Of a stretch of DNA of 35,736 bases, positions 7,301 through 14,974 are shown piece after piece. Origin of the DNA: a virus; IMG/VR virus record IMGVR_UViG_3300030339_000143, positions 1-35,736 of that record. One strand, written 5' to 3'. Both the position numbers and the translations under genes were made by a program. Under the pieces are notes generated by a model. The model had not been told where the DNA came from, searched no databases, and saw only the letters and a program-made list of their open reading frames with translations. How positions within the stretch are numbered: position 1 is the first letter of the stretch; each line of letters starts with the position of its first letter.

Positions 7301-8413
7301 ATGCCAGGATTACAAATTAGTATTAAAGCGGAAGGAACTCAAGGCCGAGTTGCCATTATTGGTAACATATCAGAATGGAATCAAAACAATGCCATTGATT
7401 TCAGGGAACGATGCCAGGCGGTGAAGGATGCCGGGGCAACCTCATGCCATGTGTACATTATGACTAATGGTGGTGACTGTTTTCAGGCGAATGAGATTTA
7501 CAATATCCTGGTTGAGCTATTTGGTGAGTATACCGGTGAGGGTGGAGCTATTGTTGCGAGTGCAGGAACTTACCTTGCTGTAAAGGCTTCGAATTTCACC
7601 ATGGCTAAGAATGGTCAGTTTATGGTTCACAAACCTTCCGGTTATGTTGGCGGCGATGAGACTGAAATGGAAAACTATTTGAAGTTGCTCAAGAACATGA
7701 CTACCTCTTACTACGAAACCTATAAGGCTAAACTGAAAAAGCCTGAAGCTGACTTTAAAGCTAAATGGGATGGTGGTGATTTTTGGATGACAGCACAGGA
7801 AGCAAAAGACTGGGGTTTTATTACTGACATTAAAGAACCTGTAAAGATTACCAAGGCTTTGGCAGATTCTATCAAAGCAATTGGTTCACCGCTAAATTTC
7901 TCACCCGAGGATATTATTAATTCACAATCAAATATTGAAAAAGAAATGAATTTACAAGCTATTGCTCTCACGCTCGGCTTAGATGCTAATGCATCCGAAG
8001 CTGATATCACTGCCCGTATTGCTGCTAATGCAAAGAAGGCTGCTGATTATGATGCCTTAGTAGCTGCTACAGCTCAAAAGGAAAAAACAGAAAAAGCGGA
8101 TAAAATCAAGGCTACCCTTGATAAGGCCGAAAAGGAACATCGCATTAAAGCGGACACACGTGCTAACTGGCAATCAATGCTAGAAGCAAACTATGAAACA
8201 ACTCTGAAAGTACTTGACAGTATTCAGGCTGTTGAAAAATTATCGACTGAAATTATTGCTTCAGCTGATGGCTTAGGTAAAACTTACCAAGGTAAGACTT
8301 TCGAACAATTACAGGATGAAAATCCTGATGCATTGGAAGCATTGATGAATGAAAATAAGGCTGCATACGATGCTCTTTTCGCAGACTATAAGACTCGGAA
8401 CAAAATAAAATAA
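7301..8413 (+). CDS. ClpP-like prohead protease with scaffold domain
   Basis: From the ATG at 7301 (MPGLQISIKAEG) the product is 370 aa; the in-frame extension back to 7208 lies in the leader and is unlikely. Residues 1 to about 200 are a ClpP/S49-type serine protease: TNGGDCFQANEIYNIL resembles the ClpP substrate strand, VASAG holds the probable nucleophile Ser87, and FMVHKPSG holds His110. Residues about 215-370 are helical and charged, rich in A, K and E, as in scaffolds. This mirrors Mu gpI, whose 3' part also encodes scaffold gpZ. The protease matures the prohead and removes the scaffold. The capsid gene follows after a hairpin. Confidence 0.88.
   Translation: MPGLQISIKAEGTQGRVAIIGNISEWNQNNAIDFRERCQAVKDAGATSCHVYIMTNGGDCFQANEIYNILVELFGEYTGEGGAIVASAGTYLAVKASNFTMAKNGQFMVHKPSGYVGGDETEMENYLKLLKNMTTSYYETYKAKLKKPEADFKAKWDGGDFWMTAQEAKDWGFITDIKEPVKITKALADSIKAIGSPLNFSPEDIINSQSNIEKEMNLQAIALTLGLDANASEADITARIAANAKKAADYDALVAATAQKEKTEKADKIKATLDKAEKEHRIKADTRANWQSMLEANYETTLKVLDSIQAVEKLSTEIIASADGLGKTYQGKTFEQLQDENPDALEALMNENKAAYDALFADYKTRNKIK
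7946..8413 (+). CDS. Possible nested scaffold protein (gpZ-like)
   Basis: An in-frame ATG at 7946 (MNLQAIALTLGLDANASEAD), preceded by GAAAAAGAA, could start a separate 155-aa scaffold equal to the C-terminal part of the protease gene. Mu and many other phages make the scaffold in this way. The N-terminus here resembles that of Mu-like capsid-scaffold segments, and the domain boundary coincides with the end of the protease fold. This is inference from family precedent; the A-rich upstream region is the only local evidence for initiation. Confidence 0.45.
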   Translation: MNLQAIALTLGLDANASEADITARIAANAKKAADYDALVAATAQKEKTEKADKIKATLDKAEKEHRIKADTRANWQSMLEANYETTLKVLDSIQAVEKLSTEIIASADGLGKTYQGKTFEQLQDENPDALEALMNENKAAYDALFADYKTRNKIK

Positions 8414-8432
8414 ACCAGCCGACTTAAAACTA

Positions 8433-8466
8433 ACTTTCCCAAAGTTGAAAGAAACTTTGGGAAAGT
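8433..8466. promoter_or_regulatory. 14-bp perfect hairpin between scaffold and capsid genes
   Basis: ACTTTCCCAAAGTT (8433-8446) and its exact complement (8453-8466) surround a 6-base loop. No T run follows on the plus strand, so it is more likely an RNA processing or stabilising hairpin that raises capsid expression over protease expression than a terminator. Confidence 0.65.
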
Positions 8467-8502
8467 ATATGGAAAAGAAGGTATAAAAAAGATTGAATAA
8501 TT

Positions 8503-9432
8503 ATGGCTACAACTGAAACCGGCAACTGGTTAAATCAATACGTTGCACCTCAATTGCTTCTTGAATTCAAGAACGATAAGGATGATTTTTTAGGCGTGTT
8601 GCCGGGTGCTAATCCAGCCGCTATCACTGCCGATGGTCTTCGCTTCAATAAGCTGATCAATAACGTAGGGTTCTATGTGAACAATACTGAAGGATTCACA
8701 GCTAAGAAGATGACAGGTTCAAAAACTTTTGTTCCATGGGAAAAGTATGATACTGACCCAACCGAAGTGGATGACGCTGAAATTCGTGGTTTGAATTATG
8801 ATAAACGTAATATGACCCGTGTTGCTCACTCTCAGGCTATGCGCCGTGGTATTCGTGACCATGTGATGTTTAAACTGGCTCCCGGTGATGATACTAGTGC
8901 AGACATGCCAGTTATGCGCACTACAGGTGCTGATGATGGTACCGGTCGTAAACGTTTGACGTTTGCTGACCTGATTAAGTACCTGGAAAAAATCAAAGGA
9001 TTGAACTTACCTGACGAAAGCCAGTATTTTATGATTCTTTGCCCTGAGCACTCAACTGATTTGATGCTTGACCGTGATTCAGCGGCATATTTTGCTGATA
9101 AAAACATCTTCTTTGATGTGACTACCGGTAAAGTGAAATCTGTTATGGGCTTCAAGTTCTTTGAAAACAACGCCGTATTGGCTTATACCTCTGCGGGTGT
9201 GAAGAAAGCCAAAGGTGCTGCGCTTGGTGCTACTGACCGTCGCGCATCGATGTTTTTCTATGCTCCTAACTCAGTGTATCACTTGGATAGCGTGAAAATT
9301 CTGTACAAACCGGAAACAATTGATACCAATTCAGCTGATCCGAAATCTGAATTCAGACTTCAGGTGTATGGTTTGATTGACCGCGTATACGAATATGGAT
9401 TCGGTGCATTGGTTAGCGGAATTGTAGCGTAA
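8503..9432 (+). CDS. Major capsid protein
   Basis: This 309-aa protein follows the protease/scaffold gene, the standard place of the major head protein (Mu gpT role). It begins MATTETGNWLNQYVAPQLL and has no signal peptide or membrane segment. Its size is that of HK97-fold capsid proteins. The late part (PNSVYHLDSVKILYKPE and FRLQVYGLIDRVYEYGFGAL) is typical of the C-terminal P-domain and A-domain strands of this fold in Bacteroidota phages. The leader between 8413 and 8503 holds a strong hairpin. Codon use and GC content are in line with the neighbours. The call rests on position, size and end structure. Confidence 0.85.
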   Translation: MATTETGNWLNQYVAPQLLLEFKNDKDDFLGVLPGANPAAITADGLRFNKLINNVGFYVNNTEGFTAKKMTGSKTFVPWEKYDTDPTEVDDAEIRGLNYDKRNMTRVAHSQAMRRGIRDHVMFKLAPGDDTSADMPVMRTTGADDGTGRKRLTFADLIKYLEKIKGLNLPDESQYFMILCPEHSTDLMLDRDSAAYFADKNIFFDVTTGKVKSVMGFKFFENNAVLAYTSAGVKKAKGAALGATDRRASMFFYAPNSVYHLDSVKILYKPETIDTNSADPKSEFRLQVYGLIDRVYEYGFGALVSGIVA

Positions 9433-9440
9433 CAGACCAC

Positions 9441-9496
9441 CAGTTATCAGTAAACAGTTATCAGTAATCAGTTTTAAACCTGACGGCTGATAACTG
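9441..9496. repeat. CAGTTATCAGTAA repeats with hairpin after capsid gene
   Basis: Two tandem 14-bp units of the CAGTTATCAGTAA(A/T) type (9441-9468) precede CTGATAACTG (9487-9496), which is the exact complement of CAGTTATCAG at 9441-9450. The same repeat family follows the tail-tube gene at about 11640-11669. It is a host-type short repeat, perhaps used here as a transcript-end hairpin. Confidence 0.6.
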
Positions 9497-9544
9497 AATA
9501 CAAATTGTAAAAAAGATTAGTATTCATTTTTTCATAAAACATAT

Positions 9545-9952
9545 ATGGAAACAAAAGCGAAATTAAATGTAGTGTCGAAAGATGATCAAAAGGCAATTGC
9601 TATTGATATTTTGAAACGCTACCCAAAGGCACAAAAGGTGTCGGTTGCTTCGGATGGTCAGGCTTTTATTACCGATGATGGTGATGCGGCTGCAAAGAAC
9701 CATTCAAAGGTAAATATCTACGGTAAAGAGTTGGAATTGTCAGCATTTACCCGCGATGGATTGAACGCCCCCCCTTCGGCAAGCTCAGGGAACGGCTCAG
9801 GGAACGGTCTCAAGAAAGCTGATGAATTGATTGCAGAAATTAAAGCTGCAACTACAGTGGAACAAGTTGCTGAGTTATTGGCCGGCGATACCAGAACTAC
9901 AGTTGTAGCAGCTGCCGAAAAACAAATCAAAAACATTAATACTCCAGCGTAA
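9545..9952 (+). CDS. Hypothetical head-tail region protein with REP-coded linker
   Basis: This 135-aa protein lies between the capsid and sheath genes. The N-terminal part (KDDQKAIAIDILKRYPKAQK) is helical. The middle, about residues 75-88 (PPSASSGNGSGNG), is a low-complexity linker encoded by a REP-like repeat. The C-terminus (KKADELIAEIKAATTVEQVA) looks like a small three-helix domain as in Mu gp35-like or HeH-type proteins. The stop codon overlaps the next start (TAATG). It may be a head decoration or head-tail joining factor; position suggests a structural role, and I do not recognise a defined family. Confidence 0.7.
   Translation: METKAKLNVVSKDDQKAIAIDILKRYPKAQKVSVASDGQAFITDDGDAAAKNHSKVNIYGKELELSAFTRDGLNAPPSASSGNGSGNGLKKADELIAEIKAATTVEQVAELLAGDTRTTVVAAAEKQIKNINTPA
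9772..9807. repeat. REP-like repeat read in frame
   Basis: CCCTTCGGCAAGCTCAGGGA followed by a partial second unit GCTCAGGGAACGG. It is the Bacteroidota CCCTTCGAC(A)AGCTCAGGGAAC-type repeat, here inside a coding gene, where it supplies the linker PPSASSGNGSGNG. A 13-base tail duplication (9782-9794 repeated at 9795-9807) is also visible. Confidence 0.65.
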
Positions 9953-11196
9953 TGAGTTTCAATGGTACATCGATAAATAAGCTGAATGGTGGTTTAGGTC
10001 GCACATCTGACAATGAGGATAGGGTCATTGTTTTGGTGTGCGGTTTAACTACAACGGGCACTGTAGTACACAAAACTGTGTATGAATTGCTCGACATGAC
10101 AGCGGTAGAAGCATTGGGCATAACTGCCGCTAGTGATGCTTTGAATGGCGAACTAACTCATTATCATTTGAGTGAAATGTTTCGCTTGTGCCCCGGATTC
10201 ACATTCCATTTATTGCCTGTGGCTAAAACTATTACGGTTGCCGATTTGGTGGCTGATGTTGCCATTCTTGGTGCAATTCGTGGTATTAAAGACAGGAATA
10301 TAATCGGTATTTCGGGAATTACTTCGGCTGCGCTGGACGTGATAAACGTGGATGTGTTGGCGTTGCAAGGTATGGTGAATGCATTTGCATTGGAGCATAT
10401 CCTGATTGACGGTGTGATACTGGAAGGTATAGCTAAAACATCAGCTGGGAATTTCTTTGCTGCCGGTGTAGATATATTCGACCTTAGAACTTTGGTTGCT
10501 GCCAATGTAAGTGTAGTGGTGGGAAGTGACCCGGCACAAATGGCATTGAATGCGGCTTATGCAAAACGCGCTGCCGTTGGTACTGTATTAGGGATGGCAG
10601 CTGTGCGGAAAGTTCATGAGGACTTGGGTTCTGTTGATATTGAAGTGAAGCCGTCGAGCCGTAAGGGTGAAGAAAGTTACTCACTTACCGATCAGATAAC
10701 CGGGCGTTGGCTTTCGGCCTCGTTGAGCGATGGAACTCCATTTGCCAACCTGACACTGGCACAGCAAAAGGCTTTGAGTAATAAAGGCTATATCTATGTT
10801 GGCTCTTTTGCTGACTTTAGCGGCTTTTATCTTTCGGGTTCTGCTACGGCAGTGACCATTTCGAGCGATTACGCTTACTTCAATCTGAATTGTATTTGGA
10901 ACAAAGCGGCTCGTATCATTCGCCGTACGTTGATTCCGAAGGTTCGTTCTAAAGTTCCGAAAGAAACGTCGACCGGCTATATTGCTTCAACATGGATTTC
11001 GAGTGCGCAACGTGCTGTACTGGACAAATTGCAACCAATGATCAATGCCGGTAATATTGATGCTGCTGATGTGTATATCAATCCCGCTCAAGTGGTGAAT
11101 GAAAGTACTCCAATGGCTATCAAGGCACAGGTACAAGTTGGTGACATTGTTCACGAATTTGATGTTGACTTAGGTTTAACTTCTAAAATTGAATAG
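9952..11196 (+). CDS. Tail sheath protein (DUF2586-like)
   Basis: The 414-aa product begins MSFNGTSINKLNGGLGRTSD and carries a central QALVGS-like region. It fits the DUF2586 family, which acts as a contractile tail sheath in Bacteroidota myophages. Supporting features are the N-terminal strand, the part RGIKDRNIIGISGI, a hub-like EDLGSVDIEVKPSSRKGEES and the C-terminal handshake strand (MAIKAQVQVGDIVHEFDVDL). The neighbouring tube gene, overlapping by one base, is the expected partner. The ATG overlaps the stop of the preceding gene. No signal peptide or membrane segment is seen. The sheath assignment is strong by gene order; the family name is from memory of the domain. Confidence 0.8.
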   Translation: MSFNGTSINKLNGGLGRTSDNEDRVIVLVCGLTTTGTVVHKTVYELLDMTAVEALGITAASDALNGELTHYHLSEMFRLCPGFTFHLLPVAKTITVADLVADVAILGAIRGIKDRNIIGISGITSAALDVINVDVLALQGMVNAFALEHILIDGVILEGIAKTSAGNFFAAGVDIFDLRTLVAANVSVVVGSDPAQMALNAAYAKRAAVGTVLGMAAVRKVHEDLGSVDIEVKPSSRKGEESYSLTDQITGRWLSASLSDGTPFANLTLAQQKALSNKGYIYVGSFADFSGFYLSGSATAVTISSDYAYFNLNCIWNKAARIIRRTLIPKVRSKVPKETSTGYIASTWISSAQRAVLDKLQPMINAGNIDAADVYINPAQVVNESTPMAIKAQVQVGDIVHEFDVDLGLTSKIE

Positions 11197-11633
11197 TGAT
11201 GAATAAACCAACTATTGTAAACAAATTAGGCAAAATGGCCGGATGGAACTCCATCACAATGAACCTACTTGGTCGTAATGTGGAAGGATTCACAGAGTTG
11301 TCGTATGATGATTCGGTGGAAATTGAAGGTGCGCCAGGAGCGGGTATGTTTTTCGTAGGCTACGGTACAGGAAAATATGCTGCAAAGTGTTCGATAACGC
11401 TTTATACAGAGGAATGGAACGCCATTCAGGCAGCATTGCCAAAAGGCAGCATGTTGAGCGATATCAAACCTTTTCCCATCATTGTGGAATACGAGTACGA
11501 TTTCAAGAAAGTAACTGATATCATCCCTTATTGCATGATTCAAGGTCGCGGTGTGGCTGTGAAGCAAGGCGATAAAACGATAGGTTACAAATCCGACTTG
11601 TTTGTTGGTGGAAAAATTGAGTGGAACGTGTAA
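11196..11633 (+). CDS. Tail tube protein
   Basis: This 145-aa protein directly follows the sheath with a one-base overlap, the normal place of the tube protein (Mu gpM role). It begins MMNKPTIVNKLGKMAGWNSI and is rich in beta strand: VEGFTELSYDDSVEIE, then CSITLYTEEWNAI and IQGRGVAVKQGDKTIGYKSD. This fits the beta-barrel tube fold of contractile tails that stacks as hexamers inside the sheath. Length is typical for the family. An alternative start at the second Met is equally possible. Downstream lie CAGTTATCAGTAA-type repeats and a 9-bp inverted repeat. Confidence 0.75.
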   Translation: MMNKPTIVNKLGKMAGWNSITMNLLGRNVEGFTELSYDDSVEIEGAPGAGMFFVGYGTGKYAAKCSITLYTEEWNAIQAALPKGSMLSDIKPFPIIVEYEYDFKKVTDIIPYCMIQGRGVAVKQGDKTIGYKSDLFVGGKIEWNV

Positions 11634-11640
11634 ACGGTGA

Positions 11641-11696
11641 TCAGTTATCAGTAAACAGTGATCAGTAAAATGGTCACTGTTTAAATACTATTTAAA
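11641..11696. repeat. Repeat cluster: CAGTTATCAGTAA units, hairpin and TTTAAA motif
   Basis: A CAGTTATCAGTAA-type unit is followed by AAACAGTGA (11653-11661) and its complement TCACTGTTT (11674-11682), forming a hairpin. TTTAAA-TACTA-TTTAAA follows at 11680-11696. The cluster fills the gap between tube and chaperone genes. Confidence 0.65.
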
Positions 11697-11726
11697 TAAC
11701 AAAATACAAATTCAAAAAATACGATT

Positions 11727-12263
11727 ATGAAATCAAATTTCAAATTCAAGTTATTGCTTTTAGTGGCTGTGATGGCTACAGCGTTTTTCTGTTTTGGTAA
11801 CGCTCAGGCGTGTACTTCAGTAGCGCATTTTGCGCAAAACATTTCGAGTGAACATGTGGGTTATGCATTGGCCGCTGTGGCTATTGTTCCACTTAGTGAG
11901 TATGTGAAAACTAATTGCACTATTACGGCTGATCAGATCAAAGATTTGACCTTAAAGCATGGTAAAATAAAGATTATGACAGTTGTTGTTGAACCACCTA
12001 CTTACGACGAGAAAGGTAATATTACAGATAAAGGTGAATTCTATAGTTATGCTGTGAAACGTCCGGATGCTAGTGTTATCAGATTATTGGTTGATTATGC
12101 CGAAAAAGGTGATAATGATGGATATTTGAAATGTGTTGTAGCTAATCTGATTGTTGCCGGTGATTTAAATATAATCGAAAGCGATGGTCTAGTCTATGTC
12201 GGCCTTATTTCTGAGGCTAAACAGATGGTGAAGCCTTATCAAAGTTTTTTAGTCAACGCATAA
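11727..12263 (+). CDS. Tail assembly chaperone, short form, with signal-peptide-like start
   Basis: The 178-aa zero-frame product has two parts. The portion from about residue 70 on (TADQIKDLTLKHGKIKIMTV, then DGLVYVGLISEAKQMVKPYQ) resembles the short tail assembly chaperone of Bacteroidota phages (lambda G / Mu gp41 role), which coats the tape measure before the tube forms. The first 70 residues are odd: MKSNFKFKLLLLVAVMATAF then CFGNAQA is a classical signal-peptide shape, and a second hydrophobic stretch follows (ALAAVAIVPL). A cytoplasmic chaperone would not need export, so this may be a fused membrane anchor. A -1 frameshift site is at 12245-12251. Confidence 0.75.
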   Translation: MKSNFKFKLLLLVAVMATAFFCFGNAQACTSVAHFAQNISSEHVGYALAAVAIVPLSEYVKTNCTITADQIKDLTLKHGKIKIMTVVVEPPTYDEKGNITDKGEFYSYAVKRPDASVIRLLVDYAEKGDNDGYLKCVVANLIVAGDLNIIESDGLVYVGLISEAKQMVKPYQSFLVNA

Positions 12264-12502
12264 AGAGAAACGTTCGAGAAATCGAAAGTAGTCTGATAAA
12301 ACAAGGCGATGCCATCATCCGTAAGGAATATGGCATTGAGCCTGAAACATTGGACTACGAAAGGTGGTGTAAGCTTTATGCTGAGTTCTTGTACATGAAC
12401 AAAGTAAACCACGCAAATAAAAAATCGGCCATCATATCAGCGGCCAACGTAATAGTAGAAGCATTCAACAATGTCAGCTCAAACAACCCAGTGGATTCTT
12501 GA
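11727..12502 (+). CDS. Tail assembly chaperone, long form made by -1 frameshift
   Basis: At T-TTT-TTA (12245-12251, in phase with codons AGT TTT TTA) a -1 slip continues into a frame open from 12251 to a TGA at 12500-12502. The fused protein would have 175 + 83 = 258 residues, ending in an acidic/basic helical tail (REIESSLIKQGDAIIRKEYG, then KKSAIISAANVIVEAFNNVS). The extension fills the otherwise geneless gap 12264-12470 and overlaps the tape-measure start by 32 bases, as for lambda GT and Mu gp41-42. The heptamer is the same as in HIV gag-pol. The join location assumes slippage at that heptamer. Confidence 0.85.
12245..12251 (+). promoter_or_regulatory. Programmed -1 frameshift site U UUU UUA
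   Basis: The heptamer TTTTTTA is in the phase needed for simultaneous slippage (third base of AGT, then TTT TTA). It lies four codons before the zero-frame stop. The -1 frame continues open for 83 codons. Confidence 0.85.
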
Positions 12503-14276
12503 ACTTATAGATAAAGTAACCGGTCCGATGAAAGGCGTTACAACCTCTATTGAAAAACCGCTTGCCGGTATCAATAAGTTGGAACTAAGTTCAGGTAAGG
12601 CAATGGATGCTATATCTAGTCAGGTACCTGGCGTTGGTAATGCAATAGGAATGTTGACAAATCCATATATGTTGGCCGCTGCGGGGGCTGCCGCTCTTGG
12701 GGCAGCTGCTTACAAAAGCATTGATATGGCACTTGGTTGGGACAGTGGACTTGCCAAAATAAATGTAACCGCTCAGTTGACAAAAAAAGAACTAACCGGT
12801 TTGTCTGATGAGCTGCTTACAATTGGTAAGGACAATGTTGCCCCAATAGAACAAATACCCGATGCATTTAATAAAATTATCAGTGCCGGTTTGGATGTGA
12901 ACACATCGCTTCAGGTACTTGAGCCAACATTGAAAGCTGCAAAGGCAGGTTTTACGGATGTGGGCGAAACCGGAAAGGCTGCTGTAGCTGTAATGAATTC
13001 GAGTGGTGAAGGCATCACGAAAGTATATGATGTGCTTTTTGCTACTTTGAATAAAGGTAATGCCGAATTTGGTGACGTAGCTCAATACTTGCCGAAACTG
13101 ATACCAATGGCACGAAATGCGGGTTTTGCACTTGGTGAAACAGCGGGTGCATGGGCTTACCTTACTGCCCAGGGACAAACTTCGGAACGTGCCACTACAT
13201 TGGCACAAAATGCAATGAAAGCATTGGCCGACCCTGTAAAGATTGCAGCATTCAAACAAATGGGTATTAATCTTTACGATAGTCACGGTAAGATTTTGCC
13301 ACTTGTAAGCATTATCGACAAACTTTCGTTGAAAACAAAAGGACTTAGTGACCTGAGTAGAGCAAAGTTTTTCGGTAATATCGGTTTAGATCAGGAAGCG
13401 GCTTCATTCTTTGCAACGGCCACTCAGGATGCACAAAAGTTTAGAGAAACGATTGATTTTACAACGAATAGCCAGGGACAACTTGGTGAGGCGTATAAGA
13501 ACTCAATGACTCCGCTTGACAGTTGGCATCAGTTGACAAATATGCTTCAGGGAAGTATGATGCAGCTTGGAGCGAAAGCATTACCGGTTATCAATTCTAT
13601 AGGTCAAGGGATACTTGATACAATCGCGTATTTCAAAAACCTGTACAACGAGTCGGCATTGTTCAGAGATATTCTTTCAGGGTTAGGTTATTTGGTTGAA
13701 GTCAGTTTTAATGCCATTGTTCGCCCAATACAAAATGCCTGGTACTTTGTAAAAGGTTTGTGGGGCGATATCACTTTACTTATTACGCAGATTGGTGCGC
13801 TTGGTGGTGGATGGGAAAACATGTACGCTAAAATAAAGCCAATTGTGTACTACATGAAAGATTTATTCGGTCAACTGGCCACTATCATGTACAAAGTGAT
13901 TACGTTGGATTTTAAAGGGGCTGTTGAGTCGTTCAAAGCATTTAAAATGCCAAACATGGCCGATATGCAAAAGCGCGTAACGGCCGACAATAACGCTTCA
14001 AAAATCAGTGATGATAAGAAGTCGATTGATTTGTCGAAAAAAGGTGTAACGCCAATTATACCAACTAAAAATTTGGATTTTGGAAAATCAGGTTCGGGCA
14101 AAGGCGGCCTATCAGGTTCGGGCGGTGGTGTAGGTGGTGCAAAAACCATTAATCAAAAGATTGAAATTAAAAATTACTTCAATGTATCAGGCGGTGGAGA
14201 TGTGCAGTCGATAGCCGAAACGGTTATCCGCGCCATTAATGACAGGCTAAGGGATGCAACGGTAGCACTTCAGTGA
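12471..14276 (+). CDS. Tail tape measure protein
   Basis: This 601-aa protein directly follows the tail assembly chaperone pair, whose frameshifted product overlaps its start. It sets tail length and is threaded in the tube. The N-terminal region has a hydrophobic Ala-rich segment (about 62-84, PYMLAAAGAAALGAAAYKSI). Then comes the TP901-type core (about 90-350), typical GLDVNTSLQVLEPTLKAAKA and AWAYLTAQGQTSERATTLAQ. A membrane-active hydrophobic stretch follows and a Gly-rich linker (GSGKGGLSGSGGGVGG) precedes a C-terminal domain. Its length predicts a tail near 90 nm by the usual 1.5 Angstrom per residue rule, an estimate only. It is followed by a CCCCC-repeat before the baseplate gene. Confidence 0.88.
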   Translation: MSAQTTQWILELIDKVTGPMKGVTTSIEKPLAGINKLELSSGKAMDAISSQVPGVGNAIGMLTNPYMLAAAGAAALGAAAYKSIDMALGWDSGLAKINVTAQLTKKELTGLSDELLTIGKDNVAPIEQIPDAFNKIISAGLDVNTSLQVLEPTLKAAKAGFTDVGETGKAAVAVMNSSGEGITKVYDVLFATLNKGNAEFGDVAQYLPKLIPMARNAGFALGETAGAWAYLTAQGQTSERATTLAQNAMKALADPVKIAAFKQMGINLYDSHGKILPLVSIIDKLSLKTKGLSDLSRAKFFGNIGLDQEAASFFATATQDAQKFRETIDFTTNSQGQLGEAYKNSMTPLDSWHQLTNMLQGSMMQLGAKALPVINSIGQGILDTIAYFKNLYNESALFRDILSGLGYLVEVSFNAIVRPIQNAWYFVKGLWGDITLLITQIGALGGGWENMYAKIKPIVYYMKDLFGQLATIMYKVITLDFKGAVESFKAFKMPNMADMQKRVTADNNASKISDDKKSIDLSKKGVTPIIPTKNLDFGKSGSGKGGLSGSGGGVGGAKTINQKIEIKNYFNVSGGGDVQSIAETVIRAINDRLRDATVALQ

Positions 14277-14282
14277 TAAGTG

Positions 14283-14309
14283 ACCCCCAACCCCCTAAAG
14301 GGGGCTTAA
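14283..14309. repeat. CCCCCAACCCCCTAAAGGGGG host-type repeat, copy 1
   Basis: ACCCCCAACCCCCTAAAGGG is a short repeat widespread in Bacteroidota, with a CCCCC-TAAA-GGGGG hairpin. It lies between the tape measure stop and the DUF6046-like start. Related copies are at 15925-15954 and 16526-16552. Confidence 0.7.
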
Positions 14310-14319
14310 AGAAAGAAAA

Positions 14320-14964
14320 ATGAACGACTATAACCCTATTATTAGTATTGGTACTGCGGTTGCATTGCTGCAAGATGTATTTGGACAGCCGGTATATTAT
14401 ATCCCTGGTATCAGCAACGATGCTGAACCGGATATGAGTTACAACATGTCTGTAGCCAGTGCTGAGGAATATGATCGGTTGAGTCAGTTTGGTACTCCTG
14501 TAGTGGGAACTTTCACCATAAAAGGTGGAAATTATAAGGTTTATGATAAAGTTTCCGGAAAACTTGTCGACAAAGAATATAGCGATTTTGAGTTCCCGTT
14601 GGCAACTATAGTTGATTTTTCGAGACCGAAAAGCATCACTAAAACACCAACGATTGGAAGTTCGGGAACGGTAAAAGAAATATTCGGGTTTGAGGATGCG
14701 AAAATTAGTATTCGCGGAATATGCATTGATGACCCGAGTCGAAAATCGTACAAGACAGCAAAGGAACAACAGGCTGCATTGTGGGCATTGAATGAAATAG
14801 CTGATTCACTGAGTATACTGAAGGGAAATATATTTCTCGAAAAGAATATAACACGTTTTGTGATGGAGGATATTCAGTTTAGTGCTGTGCAGGGTAAACC
14901 CGGTATGATCCAATTTGAGGTGCCGGCGGTAAGTGATGAGGATTTTTTGATTATGGATATTTAA
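14320..14964 (+). CDS. Baseplate/tail protein (DUF6046-like)
   Basis: This 214-aa protein lies between tape measure and hub gene, the place of the LysM-type adaptor/baseplate hub-associated proteins (Mu gp43 role). It has SSGTVKEIFGFEDAKISIRG, a strand-rich middle, and ends FEVPAVSDEDFLIMDI. I associate it with the DUF6046 family, common next to DUF2586 sheaths in Bacteroidota. No signal peptide, no membrane segment. The start at 14320 sits just after a CCCCC-TAAA-GGGGG hairpin and an AAAGAAAG stretch. The role follows from neighbours; the detailed function is unknown. Confidence 0.7.
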   Translation: MNDYNPIISIGTAVALLQDVFGQPVYYIPGISNDAEPDMSYNMSVASAEEYDRLSQFGTPVVGTFTIKGGNYKVYDKVSGKLVDKEYSDFEFPLATIVDFSRPKSITKTPTIGSSGTVKEIFGFEDAKISIRGICIDDPSRKSYKTAKEQQAALWALNEIADSLSILKGNIFLEKNITRFVMEDIQFSAVQGKPGMIQFEVPAVSDEDFLIMDI

Positions 14965-14974
14965 ACGCTGAATT

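Noticed and set aside
9441-11669. CRISPR-like array from CAGTTATCAGTAA units
   Set aside because: Units are short, adjacent or more than 2 kb apart, with no spacers and no cas genes; they are simple repeats.
12792-13286. 164-aa minus-strand ORF inside the tape measure
   Set aside because: Cys/His-rich low-complexity translation typical of an antisense frame of an AT-rich gene.
14236-14769. 177-aa minus-strand ORF crossing the tape measure end
   Set aside because: It spans a repeat and two real genes on the other strand and has no sign of selection as a protein.
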